NCBI GenBank assembly: GCA_024364735.1 | Contig: JAGFNQ010009434.1 | Location: 1 to 64,000, forward strand | Direction: 5' to 3' | DNA length: 64,000 bases | Source of the DNA: Boesenbergia rotunda | Taxonomy: Eukaryota > Streptophyta > Magnoliopsida > Zingiberales > Zingiberaceae | In this document: in pieces, positions 10,916-22,166 of the stretch | Numbering within the stretch: the stretch's first letter is position 1 | How the letters are laid out: each line of letters starts with the position of its first letter | The notes under the pieces: model-generated | Databases searched by the model: none | The model's input: only the letters and a program-made list of their open reading frames with translations | What the model was told of the DNA's origin: nothing | Made by a program: the position numbers and the translations under genes

Positions 10916-11985
10916 AGTTAAGTAGGAAATTTTTAGAATTTAGTTTAAGTTTTTAATGAGTTAAAGGAATGATTTAAAGAAATTTAAGAAATTTGAACCC
11001 CAAAAAAAACTTAAGAAGTTTAAAAATTTGAATTTAAAAAGCTTAGGAGAATTTGAATTTTGAAAAACCTTAAGAAATTGAAGACTTGAAGTTTTGAAAA
11101 AGTTAAGAAATTTAAAAGATTTAAGGAATTTAAATTTTGAATTTTGAACAACTTAAAAAAACTTAAGGAATTTGAAATTTTGAATTTTGAACAACTTTGA
11201 AAAATATGAATTAAAAAAAACTTAAGAGTTTTGAATTTCGAGAAACATTAAGAAATTTAAAAAAATTTAAGATTCTGAATTTTAAATTTGAATTGGTTAA
11301 TTTGAATTTTGAATTTTGAATTCATTATTTTGAATTTTGAATTCATTAATTTGAATTTTGAATTTGTTAATTTGAATTTTGAATTTTGAACTAGTTAATT
11401 TGAATTTTGAATTTGTTAATTTAAATTTTGAAATTTGAATTCGTTAATTTGAATTTTGAATTTGTTAATTTGAATTTTGAATTTTGAATTTTGAACTTGT
11501 TAACTTGAATTTTGAGGTTTGAGTTTAGTTGTCCTTATTCATCTCACTTGATCTAAGTTGTCAATCAAAGGGATCCTATGATTTGTGTGAGATAAGTTTG
11601 AGTTTGATTTATAAAAGTTAATCTGACCTTTTGTTAGATTCAGGTTTGACAAGAAGCAGTTTAAAAGTGTACTTCCATAATTGGTTTCTAGGCCGTGGCG
11701 AGGCACAGAGGTCTTCTTTGGCCGAAGCCTTATTGGATCAACAACCACATTCTAGGCAAAACCGCTTAAGGAAATTGTACTTTTAACCTACCTATTGAAA
11801 CTCCTTGGTCTAACTAGTCTAGGATGTGGCGGGGTGGCTCCGGCTAGTTCCACTGGGCTAAGAAGACCAAATAAAGGACGTCTTCCCCTACATGACTCCT
11901 TAGATCAGCTTCCCTAACGTACTATCAGCTCGCCCTACCCTAGTACTGAGTAGGTCAAGTGTCAGACTAACTTTTGAAACTAGTC
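10916..11985 (-). repeat. AT-rich repetitive linker in element C
   Basis: Between the protease remnant and the gag zinc-knuckle frame lies about 1 kb without a gene. Its core (about 11030-11515) is made of variants of GAATTTTGAA alternating with TTGTTAATTT, an irregular minisatellite. The flank at 11540-11985 is ordinary sequence with no recognisable motif. Confidence 0.7.
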
Positions 11986-12834
11986 CTAGGTACCCAGACG
12001 GGTAAAGGGTGACTTTGAGGTGCCAACTAATTTGGTGCCTCCCCCTAAATTATAGGTAGGGTGTTTAGGGTCAATGTAATGAATGCCCTTCTTGGGGACA
12101 TAATATTGGTTCTGCCCTACTTGCTTTGTTAGGTAAGCTTTCGGGACCCACGCTTTTTGCCGGTTTTCACGTGGGTGGACAAATGAGATAAAGGATTTTT
12201 GGGTCGATCCTGATTTATATCCTATCCCAGATTTATTATACATGCCCTTTTGAGATCCAAGAATAAGGTCAAGATTCTTGGACCAGGTTGTAAAAGTTGT
12301 TAGTAAGTCCTTAAGGTTTTGAACTTCACCCTTTAGGGTGGAGTTATCATTTTCCAGTTCAATTGTTCTTTCATTTTGAGTTGATTCAGTTAAGGTTTTG
12401 GTATTAATTAATTGCTCCTTAAGGTCTTGATTTTCCTTAAGGAGCTGGTCATTCCTAGATTCAGATGCAAACAAATTTTTATTTAAAATAGAGATAATCT
12501 TTAAAAACTTTTTATTAATTGAATCTAAGTATACCTTAGTCGAGCCATCCGAAAAGAGTCCGATCTCTTGGCTCGACTCATATTCGGAATCTTCGTCACT
12601 TTCCGAGTCTGATCCATGTCCGGTTGCCATTAGCGCGAGGTAACTTGAATTTTTTGGTGGTTCATTGTCGAAGTCGTCCGAGCTCTCGTCCCAGGTGGCT
12701 TGTAAAGCCTTCTTCTTCTTGTTCTTCTTGGGTTGGTCCTCCTTTTTATAGGGACATTCATGTTTGAAGTGCCCCTTTCTGTTGCAACTGAAGCAGGTCA
12801 TTTTGCTTTTACCTTCATTGCTGATGGGCTTCAT
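11986..12834 (-). CDS. Gag C-terminal part of element C (zinc knuckle plus coiled coil)
   Basis: A 282-codon frame. Near its start is one CCHC zinc knuckle, C14-X2-C17-X4-H22-X4-C27 (CFSCNRKGHFKHEC), followed by a lysine-rich stretch and an acidic serine-rich segment (about 48-90). A long hydrophilic region rich in L, E, N and K (about 100-185) looks like a coiled coil, and the tail contains KAWVPKAYL and YYVPKKGIHYIDP. Nucleocapsid zinc knuckles bind element RNA. The start codon is nominal: gag upstream is separated from this part by the inserted segment at 12880-13590. The frame is fully open. Confidence 0.75.
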   Translation of the reverse strand: MKPISNEGKSKMTCFSCNRKGHFKHECPYKKEDQPKKNKKKKALQATWDESSDDFDNEPPKNSSYLALMATGHGSDSESDEDSEYESSQEIGLFSDGSTKVYLDSINKKFLKIISILNKNLFASESRNDQLLKENQDLKEQLINTKTLTESTQNERTIELENDNSTLKGEVQNLKDLLTTFTTWSKNLDLILGSQKGMYNKSGIGYKSGSTQKSFISFVHPRENRQKAWVPKAYLTKQVGQNQYYVPKKGIHYIDPKHPTYNLGGGTKLVGTSKSPFTRLGT

Positions 12835-12879
12835 TATCTTTTGGAGGTCCCTTTTTGAAAACTTGTTCTTCTTTTAGAC

Positions 12880-13590
12880 AGTGAAATATTTTCTGTAGTC
12901 TGTTCATCATTACTATTCAGTTCTTTAGATGTGGTGATATCCTGGGAAATATAGTTTGAATTCACTCAGGAAGATTCTAAAGATTTAGCTGCAGCACGGC
13001 TTTAAAATTGTTCAGGTAAATTCTCAGATGCAGCAGCAGAAGAGTTATCCCTGGGATTCTGTAAAAACCTTTATTTTTTCCTTGATTTGTAACATGAAGA
13101 TTGCAGTTTTATCTGGTGATGCTTTATCATATACTGGCCATGGGATTGATACTATATTGGATACACTAGCTGATTCCTTTCTTGAAGAGACTTTATAGCA
13201 AAATTTATGTGCAGAGAAATCATTAGAGACTTCCGTAAAATCAGTCCTGTAACTAGCTTGCCTACTTTGGGGTTTCAAAGCGGATTTGTTGATATGGTAA
13301 TAATCCTGTTTTTGAAGCAGTGAAGAATTAGAACCATTTGTGGTGCGGCTCTGAAAAATCTCCTCCGAAAAGCACGGGATCTCATCAAGGCAAAAATAGT
13401 TTTTAATGTTTAAAATGGCTGCCTTGTAAATAAGCATTTCACTTCTTTAATTCCCCAATATGTAATTAATGTTTTCTCCCTTTTTAGAGGGTTAGGTCTT
13501 ACCCCCCCCTCTAAAAATGGGTTTTCCACGTCTTGAAATAAGATCCTCTTCCTTTTGCCCAAAAAAAAAATACTTTTCTTACCAAGTTTA
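12880..13590 (-). other. Foreign, host-gene-like insert within gag of element C
   Basis: About 0.7 kb interrupts gag between EEHMVNL (13600 side) and KNKFSKRDLQKIMKP (12870 side). In element sense it starts with a splice-donor-like GTAAGAAAAG and contains an open frame of 130 codons (13437-13045). That frame has non-retroviral, protein-like composition (YYHINKSALKPQSRQAS, NIVSIPWPVYDKASPDKT, FMLQIKEKIKVF), preceded by TTTTTCAG, an acceptor-like word near 13350. A second Ser/Asn-rich frame follows to about 12890. It could be a captured host transcript or gene fragment, or an intron-like insertion. The host family is not recognised. Confidence 0.45.
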
Positions 13591-14380
13591 CCATATGCTC
13601 CTCGTCGTCTGAGTCTGACTCTGGTTCTTCTTCGGATTCTTCTTGAATATTCTTCTTCGACTTGACCTTTCTTGAAGAATCTGCAAACAAAGCAAACCCT
13701 TTCTCGGCCTTGGCGTTAGTTTGTTCATGCAACTCTAATTCACAAAATAGTTCATCTAAATTTATTTTAGAAAGATTCCTAGAGATTTTATAAGCATCTA
13801 CAATGGATGCCCATAATGAATTTCTAGGAAAGGCATTTAGTGCATACCTTATAATGTCTCTATTTTCTTGTTTGTGCCCAATCAGGTGGAGTCCATTTAG
13901 TATGTCCTTGATCCGAGAGTGAAGTTGACTTGCAGATTCTCCTTCCTGCATTTTCATATTAAACAATTTATTTAAAAGCAAATCCCTTTTTGTTACCTTT
14001 GCATCAGTAGTGCCTTCATGCAATTCAATTAGTTTATCCCAAAGTTCTTTTGCTGATTCGGTTGGTCCGATTTTGTTCAGCTCTTCTTTGGTTAGTCCGC
14101 ATTGGAGGGTGTTCTGCGGTTTGAACTCGATCCGAGTTTTTTTCTTCATTTCCAGGTTCCATCTATCGGGCTTCAGTGGCGCCTTGCTTCCCTCGTCCAT
14201 TGGTGGTTCGTAGCCAGTTTGCACCGTGAACCATTGATCCATATCGGTTTTGAGATACACTTCCATTCTCCGCTTCCAATAGGGGAAATCTTCCCCGTTG
14301 AAGAGCGGAGGACGAGCAGTGCTGTAACCTTCACTCTGGGCCATCTGTGACTTACAAAAAAACAACAAAACTTGTTCCAA
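13511..14380 (-). pseudogene. Gag N-terminal part of element C
   Basis: The minus-strand frame contains the copia gag core: YSTARPPLFNGEDFPYWKRR, MEVYLKTDMDQW, SAKELWDKLIELHEGT, VTKRDLLLNKLFNMKMQEGE and NRDIIRYALNAFPRNSLWAS, about 14345-13790. It then runs through an acidic stretch (EESEEEPESDSDDEEH) to about 13600. The last 25 to 30 codons of the open frame are read from the inserted segment and are not gag. Translation probably starts at the methionine of MAQSEGYST rather than at the first in-frame codon. Gag forms the virus-like particle. PBS and 5' LTR lie just upstream. Confidence 0.85.
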
Positions 14381-14600
14381 GACTAAGTCTTGGATTAGTG
14401 GTGTGGTAAAAAAAAGAATAAGTGAAGAGCGACTCGAAATGGTGTTGCACCAAATTCGAGTAAAACTGAACGAACAAAAGAAAAAGATCCAAATTTAAGC
14501 AACAATACTTAATTTAGATTGTGCAACGAAAAATACAAAATGCGAAAAACTGGATCTCCCCCGGCTCTTACGGTGGTTGCACCGATTCAGAGCGTACCAA

Positions 14601-14613
14601 GGCTCTGATACCA
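14601..14613 (-). other. Primer-binding site of element C (initiator tRNA-Met)
   Basis: In element sense TGGTATCAGAGCC, complementary to the 3' end of plant initiator tRNA-Met (including CCA), two bases from the end of the 5' LTR. It matches the acceptor sequence of the tRNA gene at 41144-41215. Confidence 0.9.
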
Positions 14614-14615
14614 CT

Positions 14616-16062
14616 TGTAGGACCGATGCATGTGAGAGGGGGGGTGAATCACGTGACTTTTAAAATCTTCGTTATAGAATCAGAGTCGATAGAAAATTGT
14701 ACGATGCTTTGAAAAATGTGCACAGCGGAAAAATTAAAACCAAAAGCGAAAAATAATAAAAAATTACACGAGGAGTTTTACTTCGTTCGGAGCCTTCGGC
14801 GATTCCTACTCGAAGACCCAGGCTCCTTAAGCCTTTCCTGTGGGCAATCCACTAAAAACCTCTACCGACAAACTCCCGGTAGAGTGATTCGAATACAAGA
14901 TTAGGTGGAAGTGTAACAACCCTACACTTCCCCTTTTAATAATTTAAGTGTAGACAGAACAAAAATTATGTTACCCAACACTTAGATTTATCTGAAGCAG
15001 CTTGGGTGTTGGGAGCGATCTTCCGGCAGCGGTCGGACAGCATCGAGTCAAAGCACAAACCGCAGCAGAGGAGCGTGAAAGCAAGAGAGTGCCAAAGCTT
15101 GAACCAGAAAATTTTTTCCTCCTTCTTAGAGGGCTTGCTTGCTTCCTTTTATAGTGCCTCGATGCATGATCTTCTCAGCACAAATTTTATCCATCAGTAA
15201 GAAGAAATAATTCAAACAAGATAACGTTTCTATCTTTGCTTCACTTAAATAATTTAAATAAAATTTAATCTGAAAAGTTAACCACGAGGTTTTATCCTCT
15301 TACCTCACCAAGGCTTTTTGTTTTTTTTTTGAAAAAATAATTCAAAATACAATTTAAAAAGAGATTTTATCCTTCTAGCTAGGCTTCACGTGAGAATTTT
15401 AAGCATTAATAGGAATAATTAGAAAATAACAATAAGATTTTATCATTAGTAGGAATAATTTTATTCTCCAAAAAAAATAAGAAATACGAATAATTTAAAT
15501 GAAAATTTATCCTCCACCGAGGCTTTAGATGAGGAATAAATTTATAAAATTAACCTATAAAATCTAATTAGTTCACATATCAAATAAATCCTGTAAAATA
15601 GAGTTAATGAATTTAGAGTTAATTAGACCCCGTCCAAACCTGGATAAGGATCTAACCAGGACTCAACCGAGGTCACCAAAATGGGCCTAAGTTGGACCGC
15701 GCCTATAGTCCTAAAATAGGACTCGTCCTCACTGGTTCGCTCCTCCAGTGACTTACCTTACTTACCTCGTGCAGCTCTATTCAACTTCTTAACCCACCAG
15801 GTCTTCCTGCCAGGGCTCAACCACCCTGGTCTTTTTGCCAAGTTTCAACCAACTTGGGCTTCAGCCAATTGTCAGAACCCACAAACCCAACTGGACTTCC
15901 TGCCAGGACTCAACCACCCTGGACTTCAGCCTGGTGTCAGGTCCTAAGTCTTTCAACCCTGCACAGTTAGTAAAGAGGTCAAAACCAAAAGCAAGCCTAA
16001 CTTTAACCTATTTGTCATTCATCAAAACTCAAGTTTAACTATTAGTGCAAATTGCACCAACA
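14616..16062 (-). repeat. 5' LTR of element C (1447 bp)
   Basis: Plus-strand ends TGTAGGACCG and GCACCAACA, collinear with the LTR at 5604-7056. TATA box at 15147-15154 (minus). Differences from the other LTR are scattered substitutions and small indels, including homopolymer length changes. Confidence 0.92.
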
Positions 16063-16305
16063 GGTGCAAAGAATCCGATGATCACCGTCAAGCCCAGATC
16101 GGGTGCTTACAGTTCACCACCCAGACTCTCCACGAAGCCCACAAAAGGAATTGAGAAGAAGAGGAGAATTAGGGGTTGGGCACACACCTTGGCTCGCGGC
16201 GATCCAAGGTGGGAGAAGAAGCAAAGCTCAAACCAATCCTTACATAATCCCGTAGAGTTGATGTGAGAGGCCAACACTCGGTGGAGACGCCGGCTAGGTC
16301 CTCCG

Positions 16306-18405
16306 TGTTAGTGATATGAGAGAAGTGTCTTAAGGCAATCGCCTTATGATTGTAATTATTTATTTTAATAAATGAATATTCACTATTTGAGTATACATGT
16401 TTGTGTATTTGATTGAGATCTTAAACTCATTTACTGAATGCCCGCAATACAATTCACAGCATGAGAGAATTTGTGATGAATTCACAACTAGTGATTATCT
16501 CTACATGTGCAATTGTGAAGTATTAAAATTGTCCCTAGTCGATGAATTGATAAATACGGACACTATCAATTCTGTTGAGACTAGCATGAGTTATTCTCTA
16601 ATCAGCTGATTCTCACTGGCTGGTGACATTGAGATGTCCGGAGATAAACATGAATGCTAGTTAAGGGAACTAGTTCATTGGAGTGACTGGCTGTAAAACT
16701 TCATATTGTAGTCTATATATAGATATGTCAGTGAAGTTCTTACTGTAGCTTAAGTGCGATGTTCCTTTGACTTGCGGTGTTTATGTCATCTTGGTCATGG
16801 AGACTTATACTTTGACATCTTAAGCAAGCATCTCCAAGGAGGTGTGGACCCAGGATGATTGGGTATAAGCCGAAGTGCCCGAAGATGTTTGAATAACCTA
16901 CAAAGGATTCACCACTCCTTGTGGGGAGATGTATACCCGAGGCCTATCGTCAGATTGTTACTCGAAGCCTCTGGCCAGAGCATGACATGTTCAGAGTATG
17001 AATCTCTTAAATACATGAGAGTAATTAGAATCCATATGACGAGAAAACGTTACTTGGGCTAGGTGTGACGTAGTCAACCTAGTGGGGGCTGACACATATA
17101 AACCATGTCCTGAACCAAGTGGGTATAAGATGGTGAAGGGAATGAGGCACGATTCATTATAGCTGCTGAAGGGGTTTCAGAATTGTTTCTGAGGTCAACC
17201 GTTGATCTTTCGATTAATTGGGGATCATGATGTACTACTAGGTGTCACTCATGATCGTTCTATAATTGATTAATTATAGGCGACCAACATAAATCGAAAG
17301 CATATTTAGTCACACACACTACGAGTAATCCGAGGGATTTAAAACGAGTTAAAAATTGGATTTTCCAATCAAGAGAGATTAAGTTTGGTTGAGCCAAACG
17401 ATAAGTCGAATCTGAATTTTTCAGAGACTCATCGGAAGCGTAAAATGGCTAATTCTTTTGAAGACTTAATATATGAATTAAATAAGTTTAATTCATTGGG
17501 GCTTGGCTTAGATGGGCCGGCCAAAGAGGGCCTCCATCCTCTTTTCTTGGTCGGCCACAACAAAGGGAGAGAACCAAGTTTTTGGTTCAATTTATAAAAT
17601 AAACCAAGTGTGGTTTGTTTTATAAAATTATGGATGATATAAATTTTTTAATAAACCAAGGTTTGGTTTATTTTTCATGGAAATTAAAATGAACCATGGA
17701 TTGGTTTATTTTATAAAATCAATCATGGATTGATTTACCATGATAAGGAAATTTATTCCATAGGAGAGAAGATTTTTATCATGAATTAAAATATGATTTT
17801 AACCATGATATAAAATCAAACTTGGCATGATGGAATAAGTTATTCCATATTTGAGAGGCTTGATGGTTGAGAGGCCACTATATAAAGGACCCAAGGCAAG
17901 GCTTGGGTGTGAAATATAGAGATGAAGGAATAGGCTCTCTCCCTCTCTTTCTCTCCTTCTCTTCTCCCCTTCTTGCCATGTGCCAACCAACCCCAAGAAG
18001 GAGCATCAGCCGGCCATCCTTTTGTGGTTAGTCTTCCGACTTCTCTCTTGGTTTTTCTCGTCGCGTTCTCAGAGAATCTAGTAGTTCTCGAGAACACGAA
18101 ACTCGTGGCTTTGCGAAGTCGTCCTGAAGATACTCGGCATGGAAGCGAATAGAGGCGGAGCTTTGAAGGGATGCTTACGGTTGGATCTCGTCCCTTCCTT
18201 CGAGTTACGCGAGGTAATATGTAAATTAGTTTACGTTTCTGCAAAAATTTTAAATATATGATCATGTCTACACAAGATAAAATTGCATACTTAGATGTGT
18301 GGTTAAATGATTTAGAGAAATTATTTATGCTAAACTTTTCGCTGCACGTAATTAATTTTAAAATTACGAACCCGCATCCATGTCAACATGCACCCGGTCC
18401 CAACA
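16306..18405 (+). mobile_element. Solo LTR of copia family D (2100 bp) with target duplication
   Basis: It starts TGTTAGTGATATGAG and ends CGGTCCCAACA, matching the LTR at 29014-31297 end to end. Flanks are CTCCG (16301-16305) and CTCTG (18406-18410), a 5 bp target duplication with one C-to-T change. The neighbouring repeat unit at 19421-19430 reads CTCCGACGCC, giving the unoccupied target. A TATA box lies at 17879-17886, preceded by palindrome-like AACCAAGG/TTGGTT words (about 17600-17740). Solo LTRs arise by recombination between the two LTRs of a full element. Confidence 0.92.
17879..17886 (+). promoter_or_regulatory. TATA box of solo LTR D
   Basis: TATATAAA in the context CTATATAAAGGACCC, conserved at 30645-30652 in the second LTR D. 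It is followed by pyrimidine-rich leader sequence. Confidence 0.6.
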
Positions 18406-20335
18406 CTCTGACGCCAGCATGAGCAGAGGGAAGGAGGGGGACAGAGATCGAGTTCGGGGAAGGAGAAGATCACAAGAATGTGCTTCGGGCGAAAGAAAAG
18501 GAGGTGCCCTCTTCTGAGCTATTGCATTTTGTAAATAAGCCCCTAAATTTTTACCAACCCTAATCAGACCCTTAATTTAGTGTTTTTCTGTAATTCCAAA
18601 CCGGGGGTGCTAAATTGCCAATTTGTTAAACTTAATTTAAAGATAAATAAATTAATTAAATTTAAATATTAAATTCATAATATATGATAAAATAGGACAA
18701 ATATCCTACGGAAGCTCATAACAACATATCAACATCATGGACTTTAAAGTAGAACAACAATCTGATCCAAAACACAGATCAAAAACCAACATCACATCCA
18801 AACGACAAATCCATTGTTCTAAATGAAATTTAACCATGACCTAAACACCTCACGGCAAGAACAGAAAATAAATCACAAATCCAATGGTGCAGAAATTGAT
18901 GTAAAATAGAATAGGTTACCCAAAACTCAAGCAGATTTGCTCTACCCTAACTATTCACCAATACAACAGAGGAATAAAACTGCGATTCAATCCAAGAACA
19001 ATAACTAACCAACACCAATTCAGATTGCAAGATTGAGACTCACTCTAGATGTTTCGAAATCCAAAAACAAAATAGATATAGCATCACAGATCTTTGAATC
19101 AAATCCTAACCCGATTAACAATTAACAATTACAGACCATCCAAAACCATTACCATTACCTAATCGTTACCACAGTGGTGGACGGTGCAAAGAATCTGATG
19201 ATCACCGTCAAGTCTAGATCGGGTGCTCACAGTTCACCAGCCTGACTCTCCACGAAGCCCACAAAAGGAACTGTGAAGAAGAGGAGAATTAGGGGTTGGG
19301 CACACACCTTGGCTCGCGGCGATCCAAGGTGGAAGAAGAAGCAAAGCTCAAACAAATCCATACATAATCCCGTAGAGTTGATGTGAGAGCCCAACACTCG
19401 GTGGAGACGCCGGCTTGGTCCTCCGACGCCAGCTTGAGCAGAGGGAAGGAAGGGGAGAGAGATCGAGATCGGGGAAGGAGAAGATGGCAAGAATGTGTCC
19501 GGGCGGAAGAAATGGAGGTGCCCTCTTCTGAGCTATTGCATTTTATGCCCCTAAATTTTTACCAACCCTAATCAGACCCTTAATTTAGTGTTCTTCTGTA
19601 AATCCAAACCGTGGGTGTTGAAATGCCAATTTGTTAAACTTAATTTAAAGTTAAATAAATTAATTAAATTTAAATATTAAATTCATAATATATGATAAAA
19701 TAGGACAGACTTCCTACGGAAGCTCATAGCAACTTAATAACAGTAAGGACGTCAAAGTAAAACAACAATCTGATCTAAAACACAGATCCAAAACCAAGAT
19801 CACATCCAAACGACAAATCCATTGTTCTAAATGAAATTTAACCAAGACCTAAACACCTCACGGCAAGAACAGAAAATAGATCACAAATGCAAATGGTGCA
19901 GCTAATTGAAATTGAAGTAAAACAAAATAGGTTACCCAAAACTCAAGTAGATCAACTCTACCCTAACTATTCACCAATACAACAGAAGAATAGAAGTGTG
20001 ATTCAATCCAAGAACAACAACTAACCAACACCAATTCAGATTCCAAGATTTAGACTCACTGTAGAGTTTTCAAAAACCAAAAACAAAACAGATATAGCAT
20101 CACAGATCATAGAATCAAATCCATGCCCGATTATCAATTAACATTCACAAACCAACCAAAACCATTACCATTACCTAATCGTTACCACTGTGGTGGACGG
20201 TGCAAAGAATCCGATGATGACCGTCAATCCCAGATCAGGTGCTCACAGTTCACCACCCCGACTCTCCACGAAGCCCACAAAAGGAACTGAGAAGAAGAAG
20301 AGAATTAGGGGTTGGGCACACACCTTGGCTCTGGG

Positions 20336-20757
<422 letters not shown>

Positions 20758-20989
20758 GTTAACGGTTAAGAGGTTATATATTAATATTATGTATATTATG
20801 TATATATTATGCATATATTAAGAGATTCACGATTCCAAAGTCCGAACCCTAACCTGCGGCGCCTCCCTCGACCTGCGGCGACTCTCAGCTGCGGGTTGCG
20901 GTGAGATTATACATGTTTATAATTTGTAGGTTGCCAAGTTTCTTTTGTAAATCATTTTCACTACATTTATACATGTTTATAATTTGTAG

Positions 20990-21087
20990 GTTGCCAAGGT
21001 TGTAGCTGATGAGATTAATAATTATCTTGTGTTTGAGCACAACCTTCAGGTTCATCTTATACCTCCGGAGCGTGTTCATCCAAAGCT
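20990..21087 (+). pseudogene. Isolated exon resembling a Nop15/NIFK-type nucleolar RNA-binding protein
   Basis: The 98 bases translate as VAKVVADEINNYLVFEHNLQ followed by VHLIPPERVHPKL. This matches, as I recall the family, the segment just after the RRM in plant NIFK/Nop15-like proteins (60S ribosome biogenesis), where an AEIVA...NYLLFEH...LQV..IPPE..HP pattern is conserved. The exon is framed by a TTTGTAG acceptor and a GTAAGT donor, so it was copied with intron flanks, not from mRNA. No other exon of such a gene is seen nearby. A 31 bp piece covering the acceptor and the first exon bases is duplicated 60 bp upstream (20908-20938 and 20968-20998). Most likely a captured or relic gene fragment. 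Confidence 0.6.
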
Positions 21088-21930
21088 GTAAGTTTCAATC
21101 TATTGTTGAATGTATTATTCCAAAGATTTCTCAATACTGGATCCTTCTTTTAACATTTTGTTTCAATACACTTCAGCATTGATACTCTACTGTTTTGAAC
21201 AGAGACCAAAATCAATATTGAAGTTATAAATTTAAACCTTGCTCCTTGTTAAAGGATGTCACGAGCGTGATTGGATATTAACTGCATCATTTGTATCTTG
21301 TTGTGTTGGAAATTTTGCTATTATTTGTGTTTGTTTAATCAGTTTGCAGCAAAGGTAATTATACTCTATGGATTTTAAATTTTTTACAAATTCAATCAAT
21401 GCTAAATAATCTTTTTCTGAGACCCAATTCTTTGTCTTTCCAACATGAATCAAAATATAATTTTATGCATCCATTCTGGTGTGAGCTTGGTCGCATCAAA
21501 TGTTTTTCTCAAAAGTAAGATCGGTGGTCAGGGTCTCAAAGGCAAGATCATCGGTCGATGAGTCTAAGAGGGGCGGCAGGGAGCGGCCGAACTGTTTTAT
21601 CATGAGAAAGATAGAACAACATGTCCATGATGCTATCGAATCACATATGATCCTAGAAACCAAAAAGTAACCGAACTAGATAGAACAACATAATTTTCTG
21701 CCACTTCTCTGTCCCTCACAAGGTAAATTTTCTGAAAGCAAAAACAAAGAAAAATAAATAATAATAACTTAAAATTTATGAAAAATATTAATTAAGCATA
21801 CCTTACCTTGTACAGTATAATCCAGTTGATCAATTTTTGCTATCAGTACGCCCTGGAATTCAATTTAAAATAAAAATGATTAAAATCTTCATTCAAAAAA
21901 ATTTGTCTTGTCCTAAAATTAATCCGTTAA

Positions 21931-21971
<41 letters not shown>

Positions 21972-22001
21972 TAAAAATTATATATATTTTTTCAATTATC
22001 T
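21088..22001. other. Non-coding stretch after the NIFK-like exon, with a second AT microsatellite
   Basis: 21088-21260 could be intron sequence belonging to the exon fragment. The rest has no recognisable gene. A pure AT run lies at about 21937-21968, next to the truncated edge of the family E LTR. Confidence 0.5.
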
Positions 22002-22166
22002 ACGACCATTCCATAAGCTTTCCAAGCTTGCCAGACCTAAGCTCACCCGAGCTTAGTCAAACTAGGTCAACCCTGACCTATTGCACCAACAATCTCCCAC
22101 AGACCTAAGCTCACCCGAGCTTAGTCAAACTAGGTCAACTCTGACCTAAACAAGATTGCACCAACA
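22002..22166 (-). repeat. Remnant of the 3' LTR of element E with local duplication
   Basis: The first 48 bases repeat the plus-strand right edge of LTR E at about 26937-26984. The terminus GCACCAACA appears twice (ending 22091 and 22166) because about 75 bp, including a CTCACCCGAGC dyad, is tandemly duplicated. The rest of the LTR is missing to the left, where an AT microsatellite abuts it. Confidence 0.75.

Larger units (their letters stand above)
5604..16062 (-). mobile_element. Ty1/copia element C (Maximus/SIRE-like), both LTRs present, decayed
   Basis: A 10.46 kb minus-strand element bounded by near-identical LTRs (5604-7056 and 14616-16062). Next to the right LTR is a PBS for initiator tRNA-Met; next to the left LTR is the reverse complement of a purine tract. 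From 5' to 3' in element sense it carries gag N-terminal part, an inserted foreign segment, gag zinc knuckle, a protease remnant, an integrase remnant and RT/RNase H, the Ty1/copia order. The 5 bp flanks (TAACT and GGTGC) do not match, so a target duplication is absent or lost. The similarity of the LTRs suggests a fairly young insertion despite many coding breaks. Confidence 0.9.
16063..20335. repeat. Tandem array of about 1.0 kb units (two full, one partial)
   Basis: Units start at the word GGTGCAAAGAATC at 16063, 19193 and 20199. Unit 1 is 1025 bp once the solo LTR (16306-18405) and its 5 bp duplication are removed, unit 2 is 1006 bp, and unit 3 stops after about 137 bp at 20335. Each unit has a GC-rich leader-like part (GGGGTTGGGCACACACC), a word group around CCCCTAAATTTTTACC and an A-rich tail. 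A diverged relative of the leader part is seen around 47770-47940. No coding sequence or known transposon signature is recognised; it resembles promoter/leader portions of a retroelement. Confidence 0.75.

Noticed and set aside
5604..16062. Target-site duplication of element C
   Set aside because: The 5 bp flanks (TAACT and GGTGC) do not match in any nearby register.
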